NCBI GenBank assembly: GCA_902512305.1
Contig: CABXIU010000012.1
Location: 1 to 43,854 of the forward strand
Source of the DNA: an uncultured Gammaproteobacteria bacterium
Lineage (GTDB): Bacteria > Pseudomonadota > Gammaproteobacteria > PS1 > Pseudothioglobaceae
Direction of reading: 5' to 3'
DNA: 43,854 bases
Each line of letters begins with the position of its first letter. The stretch's first letter is position 1. The translations under genes and the position numbers were made by a program. Positions 16,668-23,552 of the stretch are shown piece after piece. The notes beneath the pieces were generated by a model. The model ran no database searches and was not told the origin of the DNA. It saw nothing but the letters and a program-made list of their open reading frames with translations.

Positions 16668-17453
16668 TTATAACGAATACCTTAATGGATTGGCGGCGCC
16701 TCTTTTCTTGTGGTGAGCAATTGATTTATTGAGATATATATCCCGAACATTATTAGTTGCCAGTTTTCCGTGAAATCCCCACCTATTTTTAAAACCAGAA
16801 ACTGGATACCATTTTTCAGGTTGTCCATTAATACTATGTTCAATTACCTCATACACCTCTACAATTATTCCTTTGTATTCAGCCAAAACATATTCAACAG
16901 TGTCTCGTCTTTTGCCTATTACCCAAGCCTGCTTTACGGATTCATAAATTAAATCTTTTCCAGAATACTTTGTATTAACTTGTAAAGCCTCATCTCGAAC
17001 TAATTTATATTTTTTATTTATATTAATTATTACAACACTATGGATAAGTTCGTTTAAGGGCTGTGCATTGTACTTTCTCACAATATCATCAGTGCTCATC
17101 ATGCCATTTTCAATGCTATTGTGACCTGTAACTTCATTTGTAAGATTAGCACCGGTCCTATTAGCTAAATCAATTAAAGCAGATTCAACTTCAAAAGCCA
17201 CTTCGTCGCTCATACCATGACGGATTACAGTATGCTTTACTCTATTATTCTGAGCCCTTGCTCTTATTTCTCGAATCTTCTCATATTTATTGCTTTCTTT
17301 ATCTTCCGTGAGGGCCCCTTCCACATGCTGAAACACTCTATTACCTCTTCCCTTACCAATATAAAAAGGTCTATCTTCCAGTGGATCAAATAAGGCATAA
17401 ACATAAGCCTTGAGCTTATGAATAGTTTTTTCATCAAAGGAATTCTTCCTCAT
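16668..17453 (-). CDS. LEM-3-like GIY-YIG nuclease family protein
   Basis: A 261-aa protein. The N-terminal half is a GIY-YIG nuclease of the LEM-3-like type. YVYALFDPLEDRPFYIGKG supplies the two Tyr-bearing strands (YVY and YIG), followed by GRGNRVFQH. KIREIRARAQN and then VFEVESALIDLANRTGANLTNEVTGH supply the helix with the catalytic Glu and the Asn of the core. The C-terminal half (about residues 125-261) is a separate unassigned domain ending VSGFKNRWGFHGKL. Such nucleases cut DNA, often at branched or phage DNA. It sits 13 bases after a gene for a membrane protein with a probable DNA-binding tail and before a zinc-ribbon protein. A role in DNA handling or defence is possible but unproven. 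Confidence 0.72.
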   Translation of the reverse strand: MRKNSFDEKTIHKLKAYVYALFDPLEDRPFYIGKGRGNRVFQHVEGALTEDKESNKYEKIREIRARAQNNRVKHTVIRHGMSDEVAFEVESALIDLANRTGANLTNEVTGHNSIENGMMSTDDIVRKYNAQPLNELIHSVVIININKKYKLVRDEALQVNTKYSGKDLIYESVKQAWVIGKRRDTVEYVLAEYKGIIVEVYEVIEHSINGQPEKWYPVSGFKNRWGFHGKLATNNVRDIYLNKSIAHHKKRGAANPLRYSL

Positions 17454-17465
17454 AATAGCTTTTAA

Positions 17466-18440
17466 TTATTTTGAAATATCAGCATTATGATTTTTATTCG
17501 AACCATCAACAAAATCTCCAATATTGCCAATTCCCCATTGATTTGATACAGCTATAACTTCATCCGACAACTGAATAGTTTCACCCTCTTTAAAAAAGTG
17601 CCTTCTGTGGCCTTTATCTTCAAAGAGCTTTTCAGCATCAGCTAGTCTAACAAAAACCGCTCGATTACCTGATTTAGCTCCACCTGCTTGCCACTCATTT
17701 GGAAATGCTTTTTTAAGTTCATCGAAAGTAGTATCTGGATTTTTACTGACGTAATCCTTAACCACGGCATGAACCAATCTACCCTTGGCAAAAGCTTTAC
17801 CGTTAAAAGTATATTTAGAGGTATCTCTCTTCCCCTTGATTGCTTTGTCTGATTGCTGAACGACACTGATTGCTCTTGCAAAAATGCTTTCATCTATTGG
17901 CGTATCGGAAATTCCAAGATCAACCCTACATTGCACAGCAAATCTACTCAATAAGGAAAACACCTGTTGTTTTTCAGATTCAGGTATTTGTACTACTTCA
18001 TCGTCAGAAGCCTCATAAATATCATTGATCTTTTCAAAAAATGAAGTATATATTTTGATTGCTTCGTCACCTCCAACCATTTGCATTTTGATAAGTGTAA
18101 AGGGTAACGCGAGAATCTCTTTAGTATCAAGTTGACCATCCTCCAACATCTCTTTTGACATAGCTAAAATGTTTTTATATAGTACAACTTTTTCATCAAA
18201 AACTCTTTCACTTTTCTTACTCTCTTGTTCAATTTCAGTTTGCTTATTTAAAAGGAACATTGTCATCAAAATAGCAAAAATTGAGCCAAAAGTAGCGCCA
18301 AGAACACGCCCTGGAATACCCCCACCCACTAGGTCAAATAATGGGCCATATCCAAAAAATACTACAAAACCAACTAAAACTAATATTACTAGAATTTTCA
18401 TACCTTGCTTTTTGGTATCGTCAACTTTACTCATACTCAT
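17466..18440 (-). CDS. Two-helix membrane protein with coiled-coil and probable winged-helix-like C-terminal domain
   Basis: A 324-aa protein. Two transmembrane helices (about residues 14-34 and 44-64) are followed by a charged coiled-coil start (TEIEQESKKSERVFDEKV) and a helical middle with many acidic residues. The last 120 or so residues hold the pattern FNGKAFAKGRLVHAVVKDYV, then TTFDELKKAFPNEWQ, RRHFFKEGETIQLSDEVIAV and NQWGIGNIGDFV. I have met this pattern in bacterial proteins near nucleases and restriction-like genes, but I cannot name the domain; the helix layout suggests nucleic-acid binding. The start is set by AGGAG six bases before ATG 18440. It is first of the three-gene minus-strand unit and divergent from the coiled-coil peptide gene. 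Confidence 0.6.
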   Translation of the reverse strand: MSMSKVDDTKKQGMKILVILVLVGFVVFFGYGPLFDLVGGGIPGRVLGATFGSIFAILMTMFLLNKQTEIEQESKKSERVFDEKVVLYKNILAMSKEMLEDGQLDTKEILALPFTLIKMQMVGGDEAIKIYTSFFEKINDIYEASDDEVVQIPESEKQQVFSLLSRFAVQCRVDLGISDTPIDESIFARAISVVQQSDKAIKGKRDTSKYTFNGKAFAKGRLVHAVVKDYVSKNPDTTFDELKKAFPNEWQAGGAKSGNRAVFVRLADAEKLFEDKGHRRHFFKEGETIQLSDEVIAVSNQWGIGNIGDFVDGSNKNHNADISK

Positions 18441-18552
18441 AAATTACTCCTGTTATTTAATTCTTATATAAACAGATAATACTCCAAAACAATATCATTT
18501 AATTAAAAAAAGGGGTATATTTGAACCATAACAAAAAAAATAATGCAAAATT

Positions 18553-18768
18553 ATGAGCGAAAATGATAAATTAGCTGCTCTGCTTGGATCTGCATATTTA
18601 CTTAAAAAAGCTGATGATAGAATCGATTTAATCGAGCGTAAACTTTCTGAAATTATTAAAGAAATTAAAAATATTCAAAAAGATAATCAACGCATGCAAA
18701 AAGATAATTTGCGTGCAATTGATGAAAATAAGCGGCTTTTAAAAGAATTAAAACAAAAGATTAGGTAG
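18553..18768 (+). CDS. Small coiled-coil protein of unknown function
   Basis: A 71-aa protein, almost wholly helical. Residues 1-20 are mildly hydrophobic (KLAALLGSAYLLKKA). The rest is a heptad-rich, highly charged helix (RIDLIERKLSEIIKEIKNIQ then two near-copies of MQKDN/IQKDN and RLLKELKQ). The spacing of Leu/Ile supports a coiled coil. There is no clear Shine-Dalgarno sequence before its ATG. It lies 18 bases upstream of the beta-repeat protein gene and probably shares its transcript. Codon use and AT content resemble the rest of the island. Function unknown. Confidence 0.5.
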   Translation: MSENDKLAALLGSAYLLKKADDRIDLIERKLSEIIKEIKNIQKDNQRMQKDNLRAIDENKRLLKELKQKIR

Positions 18769-18786
18769 AACGCTTAAGGAGATATT

Positions 18787-19089
18787 ATGGGAGTTAAATA
18801 TTCATTTGATGGTGATAAGTTAACTGAAAAAAATAGAACTACAACGATAGCTTCTGTACGTGGTAATAAGATCTTTGCAAAAACAAGCTATACAGCAACT
18901 GCAAATATTCGAAGTAGTAAGATTTATGATGGAAATAGTAGTACTAAAGTTATTGCAAATCTTCGTAGTGGTAATCTTTGTTCTGGAAGTGGCTCATCAA
19001 AAATCTGCAAAATGAAGGATATTCACAAGGTAATTGAAGGCCCAGGAGATGAAGTTAAAGCAGCTCTATGGTGGTATTTTGTAAAATAA
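18787..19089 (+). CDS. Beta-repeat protein resembling 4-fold beta-flower proteins
   Basis: A 100-aa protein with a strong AAGGAG ribosome binding site six bases before ATG. It consists of short strand repeats of about 15-20 residues: TIASVRGNKIFAK, ATANIRSSKIYDG, VIANLRSGNLCSG, and SGSSKICKMKDIHKV. Each has an A-x-[IV/L]-R-[GS]-x-x-[IL] core. The repeats recall the single-sheet '4-fold beta flower' proteins, whose units read roughly A-Y-I...-I-Y-x-x-x-G. That assignment is from pattern memory only. The end, DEVKAALWWYFVK, is hydrophobic. No catalytic residues are evident, so binding or a structural role is more likely. It precedes a probable terminator, which separates it from the TerB/graspetide genes. 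Confidence 0.5.
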   Translation: MGVKYSFDGDKLTEKNRTTTIASVRGNKIFAKTSYTATANIRSSKIYDGNSSTKVIANLRSGNLCSGSGSSKICKMKDIHKVIEGPGDEVKAALWWYFVK

Positions 19090-19103
19090 AAAGAGTGACT
19101 ATT

Positions 19104-19140
19104 TTTCTAGAGAGCTTAGAATTAGAAAGCAATTTTTTTT
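19104..19140 (+). terminator. Possible intrinsic terminator between the beta-repeat gene and the graspetide operon
   Basis: TTTCTA (19104-19109) can pair with TAGAAA (19123-19128). After GCAA comes a run of eight T (19133-19140). The stem is short and AT-rich, so it is weak, but the T run is long and it lies 15 bases after the stop codon. Confidence 0.35.
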
Positions 19141-19151
19141 AAAATATAGTT

Positions 19152-19172
19152 TATACTGAACTTTAAAGTTCA
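19152..19172 (+). promoter_or_regulatory. -10 element and 16-bp palindromic operator of the graspetide operon
   Basis: TATACT (19152-19157) is a good -10, and no convincing -35 is seen 16-18 bases before it. Touching its last base is a perfect 16-base palindrome, TGAACTTTAAAGTTCA (19157-19172), where a repressor or an activator dimer could sit over the start point. It lies 32 bases before the TerB-like gene, first of the unit. Confidence 0.45.
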
Positions 19173-19204
19173 AATTGATCTTGAAATTTTTGAGGAGACT
19201 AAAT

Positions 19205-19669
19205 ATGAGTAATGTTAACTATGAAAAATTAAACAATATAAGAACAGCACTTTATGGTGAAAGAAATGATGTCCCTTTGGATGATGAAAACCTTATTTCA
19301 GTAATTCTTACAATTCCAGCAGCTATGATTGCTGCTATAGATGGAAATGTTGATGAAACTGAACGCTTATTTTTATTGAATATATCAGAACAACTTGGAT
19401 CTGGAGATCCTGGAACTTCTCACCAGGCTAGATTAGAAGCAGCTGAACGTTACAGGGCTTTTATGTGGCTTTTATGTGAAAAAGATACTTATGAAAAGGA
19501 TATTTTTGAGGGAATTAAATTTTTAATTCAAGAAAATCAACAGACAGGTGAACATATAAAAAATATGCTTTGGGGAATGGCAGAAGCATCTGAGGGTGTA
19601 TCAGAATCTGAAAGTAATGAAATTTTAAGAATTACTGAAGCTTTAGGTATAACCGATACATTAAATTAG
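19205..19669 (+). CDS. TerB-like helical protein, first gene of the graspetide unit
   Basis: A 154-aa protein starting at ATG 19205, fixed by GAGGAG seven bases upstream; a longer reading from 19175 has no such site. The segment AAMIAAIDGNVDETERLFLL has the TerB/DjlA signature (hydrophobic-Ala-x-Ala-D-G-x-V-x-x-x-E) that binds metal ions in that helical fold. A second, weaker copy, GMAEASEGVSESESNEILRI, near residues 122-141 gives the usual repeat. TerB-like proteins occur in stress and phage-related loci and often sit near membranes. Here the 77-aa peptide gene follows 13 bases later. Its role with a graspetide ligase is not known to me. It could sense metal or bind the peptide. Confidence 0.6.
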   Translation: MSNVNYEKLNNIRTALYGERNDVPLDDENLISVILTIPAAMIAAIDGNVDETERLFLLNISEQLGSGDPGTSHQARLEAAERYRAFMWLLCEKDTYEKDIFEGIKFLIQENQQTGEHIKNMLWGMAEASEGVSESESNEILRITEALGITDTLN

Positions 19670-19682
19670 GAGATTCAAAAAA

Positions 19683-19916
19683 ATGCATAAAATACAATCA
19701 TCAAAAAATGCAACGCCAGCAATAATTAGACTGGGGAGAGTTGAAACAATGGATAGCAATATTTATGACCATTCAGAACGCTATGATTATGTACCCGAAA
19801 TGCTAGAAGAGGGGAAATATTGGACAGGCTCTCAAACATCAAATACAAGGTGTAACAAATTTACTCTTATTGGTGCAGACAAAAAAACGGCTGATGATAC
19901 AAAAGAAAAAAAATAG
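19683..19916 (+). CDS. Candidate graspetide precursor peptide
   Basis: A 77-aa, highly polar peptide with a strong AGGAGA ribosome binding site, placed 26 bases before the ATP-grasp ligase gene. This is the normal position and size for a graspetide precursor. There is no signal peptide or hydrophobic core. Residues 1-45 would be the leader; DHSERYDYVPEMLEEGKYW (29-47) is the best-ordered part and a plausible ligase-recognition helix. The tail (48-77) is rich in possible hydroxyl donors (Thr48, Ser50, Thr52, Ser53, Thr55, Thr61, Thr69, Thr73), Lys amines, and carboxyl acceptors (Asp66, Asp71, Asp72, Glu75), the residues joined by such ligases. It does not match the microviridin TxKxPSD core. 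It also has one Cys (57). Being the substrate is inferred from position and composition. Confidence 0.55.
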   Translation: MHKIQSSKNATPAIIRLGRVETMDSNIYDHSERYDYVPEMLEEGKYWTGSQTSNTRCNKFTLIGADKKTADDTKEKK

Positions 19917-19942
19917 ATAGACTTGCTCTATTTATAGCAAAA

Positions 19943-20950
19943 TTGATCTTAATTATCACGAATAAGGGAGATATTCATTGTAACCCAGTAATTAAACATC
20001 TTCAAAAAAATGGAGATGATTATTTTCGTTTAAATACTGAATCTCTTCTAACAGATTATCTAGTTTCATTTTCTTATAAAAAAGAGTCGGTTAATCTTCA
20101 TATTCAAAATAAAATCAATGGAAAATCTTTATCTTCAAATGAAGTAATTTCTGTATGGGAAAGAAGGCCTAATTCACCCATATTACCCAAAATAAAAAGT
20201 GAAAAAATAAAGTCTGTAGTAGAAGATGAAGCCAGTGAATTAGCAAAATGGATTCGACATTTTTTCATTAATTGTAGAATGATTGGTAGTTCTGTATGGG
20301 ATCGCCCAAATGAAAGTAAATTAAGACAAATGAATACTGCAAGTATTGTTATAAATGAACTTAAATCAAAAATAAAATTACCGCATACCTTGCTTACAAA
20401 CTCAAAGAAAGATCTTGAACAATTTTCAGTTAGTAACCCAGAATTAGTTGTAAAGCCAATTTCAGCTGATGGCTTAATGCTAGATGATAAGTTTGAAATT
20501 CCATTTACGAGCAGAAAAGTAAGTCACAATAATTTAAATATAATTACCCAAGAAGACCTTGAATTATGTCCTACTTTTATGCAAGAATATATTGACAAAA
20601 ATTATGAGCTAAGAATTACTGTTATAGGAAAAAAAATTCTATGTTGCAAGATTAACTCACAAAAGCTTCCTAAAGGTAATGGAAGAGAAGATTGGAGAGA
20701 GGGATATGAACATGGATTAGCAGAAGTTGAAGAGTGGGTTGATTGTCCAATTGAAATTGAAGCATTTATATTTTTATATATGCAAAAAATGCAATTAAAT
20801 TTTGGCTGCTTTGATTTTATAAATGCAAAAAACGATTTTTTTTATTTCTTAGAGTGCAACCCAAATGGTCAATGGATGTGGTTGGAAGAGGATTTAGGAA
20901 TTCCAATTTCAGAGGCTATTGCTAATTTCCTTTCATTTCGTGAAAACTAA
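19943..20950 (+). CDS. ATP-grasp graspetide (omega-ester/amide RiPP) macrocyclase, MvdC/MvdD-like
   Basis: A 335-aa ATP-grasp ligase. The start MILIITNKGDIH, VWERRP (71-76), the lysine run VVKP (169-172) in the ATP-binding domain, FMQEYIDKNYELRITVIG (212-229) and above all FLECNPNGQWMWLE (302-315) are hallmarks of the MvdC/MvdD/TgnB branch. These enzymes use ATP to join Asp/Glu side chains of a precursor peptide to Ser/Thr or Lys side chains. The Glu and Asn of ECNPNG are the metal ligands of the fold. The start codon is TTG 19943 without a Shine-Dalgarno sequence, chosen because the family begins at this strand; the frame is open upstream to 19898 but with no better start. It follows the peptide gene and overlaps the next gene by 11 bases. 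Confidence 0.85.
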   Translation: MILIITNKGDIHCNPVIKHLQKNGDDYFRLNTESLLTDYLVSFSYKKESVNLHIQNKINGKSLSSNEVISVWERRPNSPILPKIKSEKIKSVVEDEASELAKWIRHFFINCRMIGSSVWDRPNESKLRQMNTASIVINELKSKIKLPHTLLTNSKKDLEQFSVSNPELVVKPISADGLMLDDKFEIPFTSRKVSHNNLNIITQEDLELCPTFMQEYIDKNYELRITVIGKKILCCKINSQKLPKGNGREDWREGYEHGLAEVEEWVDCPIEIEAFIFLYMQKMQLNFGCFDFINAKNDFFYFLECNPNGQWMWLEEDLGIPISEAIANFLSFREN

Positions 20951-21899
20951 TAATAAGGTTACTAAAATAAAATCAATAGATTTTATATTTTTAAATCACT
21001 CTAATTTTGAAAAACTACCAAAAAATACTAGAAATTTAGTCAGCAATCTTCCTAATATTCAAAGCGCTGATGGATATTTATTGGGGCAAAAAGAAGATGG
21101 AGTCTATTTATCTATTATTCCCTACTTTTTTGAGTATTTTCCTTATGAAGAAAAACTATCTTTTCATATTTCATTTTTGGGTGATAAAGCGCCTTATTTA
21201 AGCACTCTATCTATTTTATATTCTTACATTCTAATATGCGCCAAAATGCATAAAAATAGCTTAATTTCGAGACATAGTATAAATGAATTAGATACTCTTC
21301 TCATGGCTCTAGATCTGGGCTTTAAAGTTATTGAATTTTCTAAATATTCTTCACCTCATATTACTGTTGAAAAGTTTTTTATAGTTAATAAAAAAATCAC
21401 AAAAGAGGAAGAATATATCTCTGCATTTAATAAAAATTATCCTAATAAAATAATAAGAAAAATTAAGAATCAAAATTCTTCGAAGGATTCAGAAAATTTA
21501 ATTAACTCAAAAATTTCGAATTCAATATCAAATCTTAAAGCTTTTTCTAGATTTTTAGATATTGACTATAGCCAATTTCCAAAAACTTTTGAACAGTTAG
21601 ATAAACTTTGTAAAATGCAAAAAAATATTAGTGGCACTAGAATTGGCAATATAGATAAATCTTATTATTTCATAGAAAAAAACCGTATTATTGGCGCTCT
21701 AATGTGCCCCAAAAACCATACAACAAGAGGAGCATTAAAATCTATCTCAAAAACCCTACTTAGATCTAAATCTAAAATAATTTACACCAATGTTCATGAC
21801 GATTGGATTGATTCTATTTTTTTTCTTTCAGGATTTGTACTAGCTAGCTCTAATTATTATCAAAGAGGCTCATTATGGAAATGGGAAAGGCTAGAATAG
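20940..21899 (+). CDS. GNAT-like protein coupled to the graspetide ligase
   Basis: Overlaps the end of the ligase gene. GTG 20940 gives 319 residues; a TTG at 20919 is also in frame, but GTG is closer to the stop and typical of coupling. Two segments have the late GNAT pattern of a helix, then 'LGF' and a strand: SINELDTLLMALDLGFKVIEF (roughly residues 112-132) and SIFFLSGFVLASSNYYQRG near the end. This suggests two acetyltransferase-like folds, with an acetyl-CoA-binding loop not clearly seen. GNAT enzymes acetylate the N-terminus of some processed graspetides (MdnD in microviridins), so a tailoring role fits. It could also be a degenerate binding protein. Confidence 0.45.
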   Translation: MKTNNKVTKIKSIDFIFLNHSNFEKLPKNTRNLVSNLPNIQSADGYLLGQKEDGVYLSIIPYFFEYFPYEEKLSFHISFLGDKAPYLSTLSILYSYILICAKMHKNSLISRHSINELDTLLMALDLGFKVIEFSKYSSPHITVEKFFIVNKKITKEEEYISAFNKNYPNKIIRKIKNQNSSKDSENLINSKISNSISNLKAFSRFLDIDYSQFPKTFEQLDKLCKMQKNISGTRIGNIDKSYYFIEKNRIIGALMCPKNHTTRGALKSISKTLLRSKSKIIYTNVHDDWIDSIFFLSGFVLASSNYYQRGSLWKWERLE

Positions 21900-21989
21900 A
21901 CGAAGAGATAATAATCCATAGTTAATATCACTGTAATTTATCATGCACCTAAATTATGGACATGATTATAAAAATTTAGGAGAAAATTT

Positions 21990-22388
21990 ATGCTATTTTA
22001 TTCAGATCAACAAATTAAAGAAGAGGTTAATAATTATAATAATTTAGGTTTTTTTAAAAAAAGTAAAAATATCAACGTGTTGCTAGTTTTCCTAATAGCT
22101 CTATTTAATTATTGGTATTTTCAAAAATATAGCCCCCAACCTCTAGATTATAGCCATCTCAATTTTTATGTTAATTTACCCTTAGCTATTATTGCATTAT
22201 TCATATATTTCAATCATCGATGGGCAATGATTCTAATATGCGGAATACAAGTTTGGGCTCTTTTGGAGATGCTAGCTGATCCTAATTTCGCCATAACTTC
22301 TATCTATGAAGAAGGGTTCCTTGCTGTATTAGCTATTTTAATAACCTATCGATCTGTAATAGTAGCAACAAAATTAAACAAAAAATAG
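21990..22388 (+). CDS. Small integral membrane protein of unknown function
   Basis: A 132-aa protein with three or four predicted helices: INVLLVFLIALFNYWYF (about 29-45), LPLAIIALFIYF (65-76), WAMILICGIQVWALLEML (80-97) and GFLAVLAILITYRSVIVA (109-126). The N-terminus is a polar cytoplasmic stretch (YSDQQIKEEVNNYN). AGGAG lies 6 bases before ATG, and TATAAA at 21966-21971 is a possible -10. It follows the graspetide unit by 90 bases on the same strand. It could be the exporter or immunity protein, but it has no transporter family signature. It may be an unrelated island gene. Confidence 0.5.
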   Translation: MLFYSDQQIKEEVNNYNNLGFFKKSKNINVLLVFLIALFNYWYFQKYSPQPLDYSHLNFYVNLPLAIIALFIYFNHRWAMILICGIQVWALLEMLADPNFAITSIYEEGFLAVLAILITYRSVIVATKLNKK

Positions 22389-22449
22389 TTTTTTAGGACT
22401 ATTGAAATTCATTAAACCATATTTAGAAGGTCTTAATGAGCAAATGCTA

Positions 22450-23463
22450 TCAGTTATTTTTACCTTGGTTAAGTTGATATATTTCATTCCAATATTCAAG
22501 ATTAGTTAACCAATTATTGATAGTTTCTTTCATAATTTTCTTAGTTTTATACATTGGCAAATTAAATTCTTCACGAGAATCATATCTTGCAGGTATGGCG
22601 CGATCAAAAAATTCCCATGCTAAATCAATACGACCCTCACGAACTAAATTAATAATCATTTGCATGAAACCCAACTGATAAATATCCATCAACATAAACC
22701 CAGGAGATGTAAGTTTATACTCTTCAATCTCATTATCTGGATTTAGAATATATTTAGTTACTAACGCATTGATTTCTTTAGCTTTACTATTAATCTTTTG
22801 AAGTTCATCTTGATTGTAAACTTTCAACTCATTTTTCATCTGTTCAAGTGCTGGAACAAATTCATTATCTGTAAGTTTTAATGTAATTGGATAGCTAATA
22901 CTATTGGCTAATGCAGGATTCTCAGGTGGAAGGTTTTTAACCCATATATCAACAAGTAAATCTTGATTTTCATTTGTGTATATTCCTTTTTTTGAATTCC
23001 AGAGTGGTCCAATTTTTACAACCTTCTTAAACTCAGGTGAAGCAGTAAAAATATGAAAATAACTGCCTGGGCCAGCTGAACCAGGTCTCTTTGTTTGTAA
23101 TACAAGATATGGAGTATTGATTGATGAACTATTTAATAGAATAGCGTCAACGTTTTCAACGAGGTTTGTAGCTACAATATTGCCATTTAAATCTTTAACA
23201 ATTGTGTCTATATATGAATCAGCGCCTTTCCAATCAGCCTGAACTCCGCAGAAAGGCTGATTATTGCAAAGGTGAGCTGTAGCGGCTCTTAAGTTTTTAA
23301 AAAATTCAATTTGATATTCACCAAACTGGCAGACGCCTGTTGAGGCTATATCACCCTCCACCTTTAAAGATGCATCACACTCTAAGAAATGATTGCTATT
23401 TTGTGACTCTGCATTTGATGCAATATTTGCGAACAAAATAAAAAATACTAATAGTTTATTCAT
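22450..23463 (-). CDS. Secreted protein of unknown function
   Basis: A 337-aa protein from the inner ATG at 23463, which gives a clean signal peptide (MNKLLVFFILFANIASNA); the ATG six codons earlier (23481) adds polar residues and is less likely. The mature part has four Cys in two close pairs (ECDASLKVEGDIASTGVC and CNNQPFC near residues 28-45 and 66-72), so two disulfides are likely. A strand-rich middle includes LVLQTKRPGSAGPGSYFHIF. The C-terminus (LMDIYQLGFMQMIINLVREGRIDLAWEFF) is helical. No family was recognised. It is convergent with the membrane protein gene and divergent from the patatin gene, alone on the minus strand. Confidence 0.55.
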   Translation of the reverse strand: MNKLLVFFILFANIASNAESQNSNHFLECDASLKVEGDIASTGVCQFGEYQIEFFKNLRAATAHLCNNQPFCGVQADWKGADSYIDTIVKDLNGNIVATNLVENVDAILLNSSSINTPYLVLQTKRPGSAGPGSYFHIFTASPEFKKVVKIGPLWNSKKGIYTNENQDLLVDIWVKNLPPENPALANSISYPITLKLTDNEFVPALEQMKNELKVYNQDELQKINSKAKEINALVTKYILNPDNEIEEYKLTSPGFMLMDIYQLGFMQMIINLVREGRIDLAWEFFDRAIPARYDSREEFNLPMYKTKKIMKETINNWLTNLEYWNEIYQLNQGKNN

Positions 23464-23552
23464 AAATAGATTGTAGTGCATTTTGGATTTAAAATATCTT
23501 AATAATTTGATTAATATTATTAAACTCTATAATTCAAATATAATAAATTTAC

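Noticed and set aside
19175-19204. Longer N-terminus for the TerB-like protein
   Set aside because: The extra residues precede a clear GAGGAG site and ATG at 19205 and would come from the leader, which follows the operator.
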